Assembly: GCA_020200675.1 (NCBI GenBank)
Contig: JAIVIG010000070.1
Span: forward strand, 2,038 to 15,622
DNA: 13,585 bases
Source of the DNA: Actinomycetota bacterium
GTDB lineage: Bacteria > Actinomycetota > Rubrobacteria > Rubrobacterales > Rubrobacteraceae
Direction of reading: 5' to 3'
Shown here: piece by piece, positions 1 through 5,220 of the stretch
How positions within the stretch are numbered: position 1 is the stretch's first letter
How the letters are laid out: every line of letters begins with the position of its first letter
The notes under the pieces: model-generated
What the model was told of the DNA's origin: nothing
What the model saw: only the letters and a program-made list of their open reading frames with translations
Databases searched by the model: none
Position numbers and translations under genes: made by a program

Positions 1-363
1 GTCTCGGTACTCACGCTGGTCCCGTGGCTCTGGTGGCTCATCTTTACTTTTGGGTGGATGATCTTCCCGGCCTTCGGTCTGCTGGTGAGAGGAATCGCGG
101 GCACCTCGGAGGATCGCCCGGAGCTTTCGGGTGCGAACAGCAAGGAGCGCGAGCTTCTTGGGGCCCTGCGCGAGCACGGGGAGTTGACGCCGGCACGGGC
201 GGCGATGGAGACTTCGCTTACGGTGGCGGAGGCGGACGAGATGCTGAAAGAGCTGGCTGAGGGCGGGCACCTGGACGTGCGCGTGCGTGGTGGGGGCATC
301 TTCTATGCCCTGTGGGAGCCGGGCGGCGAGGACGCCAGGCAGGAGCTTGAGGGACGGGGCTAG
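1..363 (+). CDS. C-terminal part of a membrane protein with a winged-helix-like tail
   Basis: The reading frame is open from the first base to a TAG at 361-363, so the gene starts upstream of the window and about 120 residues are visible. Residues 4-33 are very hydrophobic and tryptophan-rich (PWLWWLIFTFGW) and form one or two membrane segments. After a short polar linker, residues 47-105 alternate short charged helices with a C-terminal strand pair (GHLDVRVRGGGIFYALWE), which looks like a small winged-helix fold facing the cytoplasm. Third codon positions are rich in G and C, which supports coding. I do not recognise the family and propose no function. The next gene follows after an 82-base gap on the same strand. 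Confidence 0.6.
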   Translation, partial: VSVLTLVPWLWWLIFTFGWMIFPAFGLLVRGIAGTSEDRPELSGANSKERELLGALREHGELTPARAAMETSLTVAEADEMLKELAEGGHLDVRVRGGGIFYALWEPGGEDARQELEGRG

Positions 364-388
364 GGGTTATGTGAGAGGTCGTGCGTGG

Positions 389-394
389 TATATT
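389..394 (+). promoter_or_regulatory. Possible -10 element for the 244-aa gene
   Basis: TATATT lies in the AT-rich part of the gap after the first gene, 51 bases before the ATG at 446. A weak TTATGT is found 16 bases upstream as a possible -35. This is a motif match only. Confidence 0.25.
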
Positions 395-445
395 TTCATC
401 CCTAGGATAGGTAGGCGGGCAGGAGTTCAGGGTAAACCAAGGATT

Positions 446-1180
446 ATGGAAGAGAAAAGGATTCCAAAGACGCTCGATGAGGCCTATCGGCTGCGCGACT
501 CCTCCACGGAAATCCCCGAGCGGGACTTCTACCAGGAGCACGTCTACCGCCTGCGGCGCGAGGAGTACCGCGCGCGCGGCATCCGCACGGAAATCTCTTC
601 GAGGCGCCGTGAGCGCCAGAGCGCGTTGGAGTTCTCCCGCGAGATGTTCTTTATGGAGGTCGCGGAGATCATGCGCCGCCGCGGCGACGGCCCGGGGCGC
701 GCCTCGCGCGATGAGATCCGCCGCTACACCTCGCGCCTCGATACCCACGCCTTCCTGAAGCAGCTCGCCTCCCCTCACTCAGGAGCGGTGGAACTCTACA
801 GGCGCAACTACCTGGAGATGCTCAGGCTGGGCAAATCCCCGAGGGAGGCCTACTATCTCTCGCGGGTCGTCGGGCTGGCGGGCGAGGCCGAGTTCCGGGG
901 CGTACACGACAGCGTGTACAGGACCGGCTACCCCAAGGGACGCCTGCCCTACGTCGTCGAGAAGACGGCCATCCAGATTCGGGACCTCCCTGGTGGCATG
1001 ATCCTGATCCTCCTGACCTTCTTCGCCTCGCTCTTCGCCTTCGTCTGGGCTACCGACGCCTGGGGCCAGGCGAGCGCGGGCACCATCGTCTTCGTCGGCC
1101 TCGGCCTCATCGCCGCCGGCGGCCTCATGCTAGTCTCCGCCGTCTTCATAGTCACCTTCATAAGATCTATCAACAAATAG
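446..1180 (+). CDS. Hypothetical membrane-anchored protein, 244 aa
   Basis: The ATG at 446 is preceded by AAGGA at 439-443, closer than usual, but the sequence upstream in this frame is the shadow of the previous gene, so this start is preferred. The first ~175 residues are strongly charged and helical, with many Arg/Glu pairs (YRLRREEYRARGIRTEI, SSRRRERQSALEF), and are probably cytoplasmic. Two membrane helices follow at about residues 178-197 (MILILLTFFASLFAFVW) and 207-238 (GTIVFVGLGLIAAGGLMLVS), with a short basic tail (FIRSINK). There is no signal peptide and no catalytic motif I recognise. It could be a tail-anchored scaffold or a regulator of an envelope process, but nothing in the sequence decides this. 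It stands alone, followed by a 246-base gap. Confidence 0.7.
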   Translation: MEEKRIPKTLDEAYRLRDSSTEIPERDFYQEHVYRLRREEYRARGIRTEISSRRRERQSALEFSREMFFMEVAEIMRRRGDGPGRASRDEIRRYTSRLDTHAFLKQLASPHSGAVELYRRNYLEMLRLGKSPREAYYLSRVVGLAGEAEFRGVHDSVYRTGYPKGRLPYVVEKTAIQIRDLPGGMILILLTFFASLFAFVWATDAWGQASAGTIVFVGLGLIAAGGLMLVSAVFIVTFIRSINK

Positions 1181-1385
1181 AGTCTCCCCACCGGCTACCC
1201 CTGCTCTTCGCCAGGGTTTTCCCGCCCGCTTACCGACAAGAGAGCGTGCTCGAAGTACGGAGTGGATCGGCGCGGTCTCGGATACACCGATAATGTTTTC
1301 GGTCACGACGCCGACGGTAATCACGGCCGTTGGAACGCCGGCGAGACCGTTAGAAAACCGGTTCGCTAAAGTGCGTCGCACCGTT

Positions 1386-1400
1386 ATCGTAGAATACGAT
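1386..1400. promoter_or_regulatory. Perfect inverted repeat upstream of the 54-aa gene
   Basis: ATCGTA (1386-1391) and TACGAT (1395-1400) are exact reverse complements separated by GAA. The dyad ends 26 bases before the ATG at 1427 and includes TAGAAT, a possible -10. This is a typical position for a repressor site or a short leader hairpin. The rest of the gap (1181-1385) shows no gene I can support. Confidence 0.35.
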
Positions 1401-1426
1401 CGTTGCTAGTGTAGAGGGGAACCGGA

Positions 1427-1591
1427 ATGGTACTGAAGTATGTAGCGACCGCCCTGACGGCGACGATGCTGGCGGTGGTTGCCGTCGTAGGAGTCGAAAA
1501 GGACTTTCGCGAGATCGGCATCGGCGCCAGCTCCGGTGAATACAAGGGTGGCAGGGCGACGATGTGGACCGCCGACTTCGGAGACCGCTAA
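1427..1591 (+). CDS. Small membrane or secreted peptide, 54 aa
   Basis: A short gene with a good ribosome site, GAGGGGA at 1414-1420, six bases before the ATG at 1427, ending with TAA at 1589-1591. Residues 1-4 (MVLK) are followed by a hydrophobic stretch at about 5-23 (YVATALTATMLAVVAVVGV), then a polar tail (VEKDFREIGIGASSGEYKGG, ending TADFGDR). It could be a single-pass membrane peptide or a small exported protein; no clear AXA cleavage site is visible. It has its own upstream dyad at 1386-1400 and faces the dehydrogenase gene on the other strand. The family is not recognised. Support comes from the ribosome site and the ordered hydrophobic/polar layout. Confidence 0.55.
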   Translation: MVLKYVATALTATMLAVVAVVGVEKDFREIGIGASSGEYKGGRATMWTADFGDR

Positions 1592-1614
1592 GAGCGCGCG
1601 CCGATAGATATTGC

Positions 1615-1630
1615 GACGAGAGCCCTCGTC
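1615..1630. terminator. Short hairpin between convergent genes
   Basis: GACGAG (1615-1620) and CTCGTC (1625-1630) form a perfect six-base stem around the loop AGCC. It sits where the 54-aa gene and the minus-strand dehydrogenase gene converge. There is no T-run on either side, so this is a weak terminator candidate. Confidence 0.35.
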
Positions 1631-1644
1631 AGCCGGCCGGCTGA
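1629..1644. repeat. 16-bp perfect palindrome over the SDR stop codon
   Basis: TCAGCCGGCCGGCTGA is fully self-complementary. Its first three bases are the complement of the SDR stop codon, so it encodes the protein end (QPAG-stop). It directly follows the hairpin at 1615-1630. It may help end transcripts from both sides. Confidence 0.5.
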
Positions 1645-2342
1645 AATTCTTGCGCCTTGAAGCGCTCTCCGGTGACTTCCCTCGACTCGTCCGACGCCAG
1701 GTACAAGAAGACGGCGGTGTTCTCCTCGGGGGTTATGCGGCTCATCGGGTCTTCGTCGGGGTAAGCGGCGGCGCGCATCTCGGTGCGCATGCCGCCGGGA
1801 TCGACGGAGTTTACGCGGATGCCGCGGTCTCTTAGCTCGGCGGCCAGGATCTGGGTGAGCCCCTCCACGCCGAACTTGCTGACCGAGTAGGCCCCCCACT
1901 CGGCTCGGCCCTCGACGCTCACGCCGCTGGTCATATTGATGATGGACCCACCTTCGGGTATGTAGGGTATGGTTGCCTTGGCAAGCAAGAAAGGCGCGGT
2001 GAGGTTGGCGTCCAGAACTCGCCGCCACTCGTCCTCGGGGTACTCTTCTATCGCCACCCTGGGGCCCAAGATGCCCGCGTTGTTGACGAGCACGTCTATC
2101 CTGCCGAAGCGCCGGACCGACTCGTCCACGAGCCCCTCCATGTCCGCCTCCACCGACACGTCCGCCGGGATCGCCAGGACCTCCGCGCCCATTTCTTCGG
2201 CCTCCCCGGCGACCGGCCCCAAAGAGTCCTCGCTGCGAGAGTTGATCACCAAACTCGCCCCCTCCCGCGCGAAGGCGAGCGCGAGGGCCCTACCGAGCCC
2301 CCGGCTGGCGCCGGTAACCATGACGACCTTTCCTCGCAACAT
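1629..2342 (-). CDS. Short-chain dehydrogenase/reductase (SDR family), 237 aa
   Basis: An NAD(P)-dependent oxidoreductase of the classical SDR family, probably a cytoplasmic Rossmann-fold tetramer. It shows the cofactor loop TGASRGLG (residues 10-17), NNAG (87-90), the catalytic Ser in MTSG (139) and the catalytic YSVSK (Tyr152, Lys156), followed by VDPGGMRTEM as in related reductases. NSR after the second strand hints at NADPH preference. The ATG at 2342 is chosen over one nine codons upstream because AGAAGGAGC lies six bases before it and the SDR core (LRGKVVMVTGAS) begins at once. The length is normal. The substrate cannot be read from the sequence: many relatives are annotated as 3-oxoacyl-ACP reductases or glucose dehydrogenases without proof. 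It is transcribed away from the CRP-like gene. Confidence 0.93.
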   Translation of the reverse strand: MLRGKVVMVTGASRGLGRALALAFAREGASLVINSRSEDSLGPVAGEAEEMGAEVLAIPADVSVEADMEGLVDESVRRFGRIDVLVNNAGILGPRVAIEEYPEDEWRRVLDANLTAPFLLAKATIPYIPEGGSIINMTSGVSVEGRAEWGAYSVSKFGVEGLTQILAAELRDRGIRVNSVDPGGMRTEMRAAAYPDEDPMSRITPEENTAVFLYLASDESREVTGERFKAQEFQPAG

Positions 2343-2359
2343 AAAAGCTCCTTCTCTAG

Positions 2360-2376
2360 ACGCTGGCAATCAGCGT
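2360..2376. promoter_or_regulatory. Inverted repeat in the SDR leader
   Basis: ACGCTG (2360-2365) and CAGCGT (2371-2376) are perfect six-base arms with a five-base spacer, 17 bases upstream of the SDR start on the minus strand and next to its ribosome site. This suits an operator or a small RNA hairpin. No adjacent TetR- or MarR-type regulator is present in the window. Confidence 0.35.
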
Positions 2377-2479
2377 TTGTCTCTCCAACCGTCCTCTTCC
2401 GCCGGTTCCCGGGCTTTCTTCCGAAACCGATTTCGGTAGTCTACAGTGGGCTGCGCTTCGACGTGGATCAAGAAGCAGA

Positions 2480-2499
2480 CAGCCGAAAGTCGTCGGCTG
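2480..2499. repeat. Degenerate TCAGC-type palindrome between SDR and CRP genes
   Basis: CAGCCGA (2480-2486) pairs exactly with TCGGCTG (2493-2499) around six bases, and GATAG follows. The wording resembles the TCAGC heptamer element at 3738-3865, so it is probably a worn partial copy. The rest of the 238-base divergent gap has only short dyads, for example ACCGA/TCGGT at 2426-2437. Confidence 0.4.
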
Positions 2500-2534
2500 A
2501 TAGATCTTTACCTGCAAACTCTAATCACTTCGCG

Positions 2535-2540
2535 TATAAA
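2535..2540 (+). promoter_or_regulatory. Possible -10 element for the CRP-like gene
   Basis: TATAAA lies 40 bases before the GTG at 2581 in the local AT-rich stretch. No convincing -35 is found at the standard distance, so an activator or an alternative sigma factor may be needed. Confidence 0.3.
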
Positions 2541-2580
2541 GGGGTCGTGACTTGTTTGGTATCGGAAGGGGTGACGAGCG

Positions 2581-3333
2581 GTGTACGGTGAGAACGCGCC
2601 GCCGTCCTGGGCGCGGCTGCCGGGTGCGCGGTGCAGGGCTGTCGAGCACCTGACGAAGCTGGAGGGGCTGCAGGAGTTCGAGCTGCTGGCCGGGCTGGAC
2701 GAGGGTTTCTTTCAAGCCCTGGCGATAGCGTCGGAGGTCCTGGAGATCGGGGCGGGCACCGCCCTGTACAGAGAGGGTGAGCCCTCGGGTGCGGTTTACT
2801 TCATGCGCGAAGGAAGAGCGAAGCTCTACCGCTCCTCCGGCGGACAGAAGGCTCGCGACCAGATCCTGGGCGTCGTCGGCGACGGCTCCGTCCTCGGCCT
2901 CGCCTCGGCTCTCGAAGGCAAACCCCAGAGCCAGGGCGCGACCGCCCTCACCGACTGCGTGCTCTACGCCGTCTTCCGCGACGAGCTCGTGAACCTGATG
3001 GCCTCGTATCCCGAGGCCTCCTTACGTCTCGCCCGGGCGCTCGCCGCCCGGACCCGCGAGCTCGAGGACCTCGTCGGCGACCTCGTCTTCCACAGCGCCC
3101 CCCAGAGGGTGGCCCGGATGCTCCTCGACCTCGCGACCGAAGAGGGCCGGGTTACCAAGAGAGGCGTTGTCTTCCGGCCCTCGCTCTCGCGCCAGGAGAT
3201 GGCCGAGGCGACCGGTATCTCCCGCGAAGCCCTCTCGCGCTCCCTGAGCAGGCTCGCCCGGGAGGGCATCCTCGACCTCGGCGGAAAGACCGTAACCATC
3301 CTCAAACCAGCCGAGCTGCGCGACCGTACCTGA
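2581..3333 (+). CDS. CRP/FNR-family transcriptional regulator, 250 aa
   Basis: A cytoplasmic DNA-binding regulator. Residues ~32-140 form the cyclic-nucleotide-type beta-roll (FELLAGLDEGFFQALA, then GTALYREGEPSGAVYFMREGR). A long dimer helix follows (~142-172), and a Crp-type helix-turn-helix lies at ~202-228 (LSRQEMAEATGISREALSRS). Only two cysteines are seen (18 and 126), so an FNR-like 4Fe-4S sensor is unlikely. The cAMP-contact arginine/serine pair is not evident either, so the ligand is unknown. The GTG at 2581 has GGAAGGGG at 2564-2571, nine bases away. The gene is divergent from the SDR gene and precedes the ferredoxin gene, whose upstream region carries an FNR-like site that this protein may bind. 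The first ~22 residues are extra relative to the core and poorly supported. Confidence 0.9.
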   Translation: MYGENAPPSWARLPGARCRAVEHLTKLEGLQEFELLAGLDEGFFQALAIASEVLEIGAGTALYREGEPSGAVYFMREGRAKLYRSSGGQKARDQILGVVGDGSVLGLASALEGKPQSQGATALTDCVLYAVFRDELVNLMASYPEASLRLARALAARTRELEDLVGDLVFHSAPQRVARMLLDLATEEGRVTKRGVVFRPSLSRQEMAEATGISREALSRSLSRLAREGILDLGGKTVTILKPAELRDRT

Positions 3334-3358
3334 GAACCGTTCGCGGTAAGAACTGTAT

Positions 3359-3372
3359 TTGACCTGGATCAC
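3359..3372. promoter_or_regulatory. FNR/CRP-like operator upstream of ferredoxin gene
   Basis: TTGAC-CTGG-ATCAC has the TTGAT-N4-ATCAA layout of FNR-family sites with one change in each half. It lies 25 bases after the stop of the CRP-like gene and about 75 bases before the likely -10 of the ferredoxin gene. An upstream activator site is plausible; the binding protein is inferred from proximity only. Confidence 0.45.
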
Positions 3373-3379
3373 ACGCGAT

Positions 3380-3412
3380 CATGACCCCGGTCATGGCCTG
3401 CCATGATGGCAG
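3380..3412. promoter_or_regulatory. Three interlocked palindromes before the ferredoxin gene
   Basis: Three perfect inverted repeats share arms. CATGACC (3380-3386) pairs with GGTCATG (3389-3395). TCATGGC (3391-3397) pairs with GCCATGA (3400-3406). CTGCCA (3398-3403) pairs with TGGCAG (3407-3412). Only one arrangement can form at a time in RNA, while in DNA they offer overlapping sites for dimeric regulators. Confidence 0.55.
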
Positions 3413-3446
3413 TCAACGGTGGGTGTTGGGGCCGTACTCCGGTTGA

Positions 3447-3452
3447 TATAAA
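3447..3452 (+). promoter_or_regulatory. Likely -10 element of the ferredoxin gene
   Basis: TATAAA in the context GTTGATATAAAG, 43 bases before the GTG at 3496. The -35 region is G-rich (TTGGGG, 15-base spacer), which is poor and fits a regulated promoter with the palindromes just upstream. Confidence 0.4.
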
Positions 3453-3495
3453 GCGTTTACGAGAACAGTGAGGAGTACCGAGAGGAGGAACGACA

Positions 3496-3729
3496 GTGAC
3501 CTACGTTATAACGGAGCCGTGCATCGGCACGAAGGACCAGTCCTGTGTAGAGGTGTGCCCGGTCGACTGCATCTACGACGCCGGTGACCATTTCATGATC
3601 AACCCGGAAGAGTGCATCGACTGCGGCGCCTGCGAGCCGGAGTGTCCGGTCGAGGCGATCTACCCCGAGGACGAGGTCCCCGAGGACCAGGAGAGCTACA
3701 TCGCCAAGGCCACCAACTACTTCGAGTAA
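3496..3729 (+). CDS. Seven-iron ferredoxin (3Fe-4S/4Fe-4S), 77 aa
   Basis: A small acidic cytoplasmic electron carrier. The N-terminal cluster motif has Cys9, Cys17 and Cys21-Pro (CIGTKDQSCVEVCP), and the C-terminal one has Cys40, Cys43, Cys46 and Cys50-Pro (CIDCGACEPECP), with Cys25 also present. The C-x7-C-x3-CP spacing of the first site is typical of seven-iron ferredoxins in actinobacteria and Thermus, where one cluster is 3Fe-4S. The tail (EDEVPEDQESYIAKATNYFE) matches this group. The GTG at 3496 has an excellent ribosome site, GAGGAGGAA at 3482-3490. Regulation probably involves the FNR-like site and nested palindromes upstream. A strong hairpin terminator follows. Likely redox partners, such as 2-oxoacid oxidoreductases, are not encoded nearby. 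Confidence 0.96.
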   Translation: MTYVITEPCIGTKDQSCVEVCPVDCIYDAGDHFMINPEECIDCGACEPECPVEAIYPEDEVPEDQESYIAKATNYFE

Positions 3730-3737
3730 TAAAAGCT

Positions 3738-3765
3738 GTCAGCCGTCAGCTTTCAGCTATCAGCA
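3738..3765. repeat. Tandem TCAGC heptamers (four units)
   Basis: Four consecutive seven-base units read GTCAGCC, GTCAGCT, TTCAGCT and ATCAGCA, directly after the ferredoxin stop. A matching inverted copy lies at 3851-3864: TCAGCCGTCAGCTT (3739-3752) against AAGCCGACGGCTGA, one mismatch. The two arms enclose the terminator. Confidence 0.7.
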
Positions 3766-3774
3766 GGGGTGCGG

Positions 3775-3844
3775 AGGCGAAGGTCGGTAGCGAGGCGATA
3801 TGACGAGATCGGCTACGTCCCGCGCTACCGGCGTTCGCCTTTTT
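3775..3844 (+). terminator. Long hairpin with T-run, terminator of the ferredoxin gene
   Basis: AGGCGAA (3775-3781) pairs with TTCGCCT (3834-3840), and CGGTAGCG (3785-3792) pairs with CGCTACCG (3823-3830). A five-base T-run (3840-3844) follows. This is a rho-independent type signal for plus-strand transcripts, with an unusually long (30-base) apical loop. The stop codon of the opposing SRPBCC gene lies inside its 3' arm. Confidence 0.7.
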
Positions 3845-4367
3845 GGGTGTAAGCCGACGGCTGATGGCTAACTACCGGCGGGCCCACCCTGACCGCGTCG
3901 CCGTTCCCCGAGACGATCTGCCCGAGCCGGGCGAGGCAGCGCTTGAGATGGATGCGAGCTGCGTTCCTGGCGAGAAAGGTACGGGCGAGCCCCTGGAGGG
4001 CTGGTTCCGCAGGGCGTAGTTGCGTCCTGAACTCGGCGAGCGCGCCGTGGCCCAGGTTCTGTATAACGCACTCGCCGTAGCCCGAGATCGCGCCTTCATA
4101 GGTCCAGCACAAGAACTTCGGGTCTTCGGCCTCCACGAGGACGCTGGAGATTCTTCGCCGGATCCCCAGAACGGAGACCTCCCACTCCGTGACCATGCCC
4201 GGGCCCACCGGACCCTTCAAAACCTCGACGCTACGCACCCCGGGCGCCCAACTCGGGAAGTTGCGCACGTCGAGCACGACGTCGTAGAGCTTCCGAGCCG
4301 GGGACGGTACGAAGAGGCTCGCACCCACGATCCCGCTGTCTCCCCTGTTGAGGATCGTTACGCCCAC
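3825..4367 (-). CDS. SRPBCC-fold (polyketide cyclase/START-like) protein, 180 aa
   Basis: Residues ~10-155 fit the SRPBCC superfamily: an opening strand (GASLFVPSPARKLYDVVLDV), the family signature region NFPSWAPGVRSVEVLKGPVG, then alternating strands (TEWEVSVLGIRRRISSVLVE, KFLCWTYEGAISGYGECVIQ) and a long C-terminal helix (RIHLKRCLARLGQIV). Such proteins bind hydrophobic ligands in a deep pocket; the ligand here is unknown. The chosen GTG at 4367 lies six bases after a TACAAT -10 on the same strand, so the message is probably leaderless. The last ~14 residues (VVSHQPSAYTQKGERR) are encoded by a repeat element and terminator arm, so the original gene probably ended earlier. It is divergent from the Nudix gene. 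Confidence 0.8.
   Translation of the reverse strand: MGVTILNRGDSGIVGASLFVPSPARKLYDVVLDVRNFPSWAPGVRSVEVLKGPVGPGMVTEWEVSVLGIRRRISSVLVEAEDPKFLCWTYEGAISGYGECVIQNLGHGALAEFRTQLRPAEPALQGLARTFLARNAARIHLKRCLARLGQIVSGNGDAVRVGPPVVSHQPSAYTQKGERR
3851..3864. repeat. Inverted partner of the TCAGC heptamer repeat
   Basis: AAGCCGACGGCTGA is the reverse complement of 3739-3752 except at one base. It lies inside the 3' end of the minus-strand SRPBCC gene and encodes its residues VSHQPSAYTQ. The whole unit 3738-3865 looks like a small palindromic repeat element. Confidence 0.6.
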
Positions 4368-4373
4368 GCCGGC

Positions 4374-4379
4374 ATTGTA
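4374..4379 (-). promoter_or_regulatory. -10 element of the SRPBCC gene (leaderless start)
   Basis: On the minus strand TACAAT is followed by six bases and the GTG at 4367. Transcription would start at or next to the start codon. There is no ribosome site upstream, which fits a leaderless message. Confidence 0.5.
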
Positions 4380-4405
4380 CCCAAAGCGGGGTGGATTCAG
4401 ACTTC

Positions 4406-4411
4406 TATAAT
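4406..4411 (+). promoter_or_regulatory. Consensus -10 of the Nudix gene (leaderless start)
   Basis: TATAAT matches the -10 consensus and is followed by exactly six bases (CTCCTC) and the ATG at 4418. Transcription would begin at the start codon. A GTG at 4391 lies upstream of this promoter and is therefore disfavoured as a start. Confidence 0.55.
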
Positions 4412-4417
4412 CTCCTC

Positions 4418-4981
4418 ATGGCTTACCCTGAAGATAGCGGGCGATGGCGGACGCTCGGGCGGGAGTACCTCTACGAGAGCCCGTGGTGCTCTTTCCGGGT
4501 GGACGAAGCGAGGCTGCCAGATGGGGCGGAGATCGAGTACGGGGTCCTGGAGAGCGCGGGGTTCGCGGCGGTGGTGCCGGTGACGGAGGAGGGCGACGTG
4601 GTGCTCGTACGCCAGTGGCGCCAGCCGGTCGAGGGGTTCACCCTGGAACTGCCGGGCGGAGGCGTGGAGAGAGGGGAGGACCCGAGGGAGGCCGTGGGTA
4701 GGGAGCTCTTCGAGGAGACCGGGTACCGGGCGGAGGATCTTTCGCGCCTGGTATCGGTGCATACCAGTCCCGGACGGGCGACGGAGGTGTGTTACCTGTT
4801 CCGGTGCCGGGCCGTGCGCGCGTCCCCGGGGCCGCGGCCCGAGCCGACGGAGTTCGTCTCGGTGGTCGAGATGCCGCTCTCGGAGGCGGTGAGGAGGGTT
4901 TACGGCGGCGAGATCACCGCCGCCACCACCGTGCTCGGGCTGTTGATGGTCTCCGGAACTGCCGGGGGTGGTTGTGCGTAG
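4418..4981 (+). CDS. Nudix hydrolase, ADP-ribose pyrophosphatase type, 187 aa
   Basis: It hydrolyses a nucleoside diphosphate linked to another group, most likely ADP-ribose. The Nudix box runs from Gly81 to Tyr103 (GGVERGEDPREAVGRELFEE, then TGY) and has the metal-binding REXXEE. Upstream, EYGVLESAGFAAVVPVTEEG and LVRQWRQPV match the NudF/ADP-ribose pyrophosphatase subgroup, as does the ELPGG lead-in. A C-terminal helix (LSEAVRRVYGGEITAATTVL) completes the fold, and the length is normal. The ATG at 4418 is preferred because a perfect -10 sits six bases upstream. The gene ends 35 bases before the first TPP riboswitch, and the riboswitch promoter overlaps its last codons. Its role in NAD or thiamine metabolism is not shown. 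Confidence 0.9.
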   Translation: MAYPEDSGRWRTLGREYLYESPWCSFRVDEARLPDGAEIEYGVLESAGFAAVVPVTEEGDVVLVRQWRQPVEGFTLELPGGGVERGEDPREAVGRELFEETGYRAEDLSRLVSVHTSPGRATEVCYLFRCRAVRASPGPRPEPTEFVSVVEMPLSEAVRRVYGGEITAATTVLGLLMVSGTAGGGCA

Positions 4982-5000
4982 GACGCGACCGGGTTACATT
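4972..5000 (+). promoter_or_regulatory. Promoter of the thiamine operon
   Basis: TTGTGC (4972-4977) and TACATT (4995-5000) are separated by exactly 17 bases, and transcription would start near 5007, immediately before the riboswitch. It overlaps the last codons of the Nudix gene. Confidence 0.55.
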
Positions 5001-5015
5001 AGGTGCAAGAGAGCA

Positions 5016-5112
5016 ACCGGGGAGCCGGGAGGCTGAGAGGGTGACGGGCTCGCGAGAGCGAGCCGGACGCCGACCCGTTAAACCTGATCCGGGTAATGCC
5101 GGCGGAGGGAGA
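5016..5112 (+). promoter_or_regulatory. TPP riboswitch 1 (THI box)
   Basis: The conserved TPP aptamer core is clear: GGGGAGCC, then GGCTGAGAG (5031-5039), ACCCG, AACCTGATCCGGGTAATGCC (5081-5100) and GCGGAGGGA. An added arm is a perfect seven-base stem, GGCTCGC (5047-5053) with GCGAGCC (5058-5064), capped by GAGA; it is the variable P3 extension. Bound thiamine diphosphate normally stabilises the fold and lowers expression. Here the final GGAGGGA (5104-5110) is itself the ribosome site of the ATG at 5114, so control of translation is likely. No clear terminator stem with T-run follows. I could not draw a convincing closing P1 helix. Confidence 0.93.
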
Positions 5113-5113
5113 G

Positions 5114-5215
5114 ATGAAGCACCCGACCAATACCAACCAGCGGTACCTTGGGCGAGCCCCGGATACGCCTTCGCACCTTCGCCTTCTGTCCCGGAGCACG
5201 CCCGGAGGAGGCTGA
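5114..5215 (+). CDS. Small ORF directly behind TPP riboswitch 1, 33 aa
   Basis: The ATG at 5114 follows the riboswitch 3' strand, whose GGAGGGA at 5104-5110 is ideally placed as ribosome site. The frame gives MKHPTNTNQRYLGRAPDTPS and then a basic tail ending TPGGG, with TGA at 5213-5215. The peptide is polar and matches no family I know. The stop lies five bases before the GTG of the ATPase gene, whose ribosome site GGAGGAG (5204-5210) is inside this ORF. It could be a leader peptide that couples the riboswitch to translation of the ATPase, or the stub of a deleted gene. Expression is not shown. Confidence 0.35.
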   Translation: MKHPTNTNQRYLGRAPDTPSHLRLLSRSTPGGG

Positions 5216-5220
5216 GAGAG

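Noticed and set aside
949..1381. Two minus-strand open frames over the 244-aa gene and the following gap
   Set aside because: No ribosome sites, no family resemblance, and the first is antisense to a better-supported gene.
2581..3333. Interpretation of the CRP-like regulator as an oxygen-sensing FNR
   Set aside because: Only two cysteines are present, too few for the FNR 4Fe-4S cluster.
3738..3765. CRISPR-like repeats
   Set aside because: Units are seven bases in direct tandem without spacers, so this is a simple palindromic repeat element.
4789..5220. An upstream extension of the ATPase frame through the Nudix gene and riboswitch
   Set aside because: The stretch is a shadow of the Nudix gene and then the aptamer; family-like sequence begins only after 5295.
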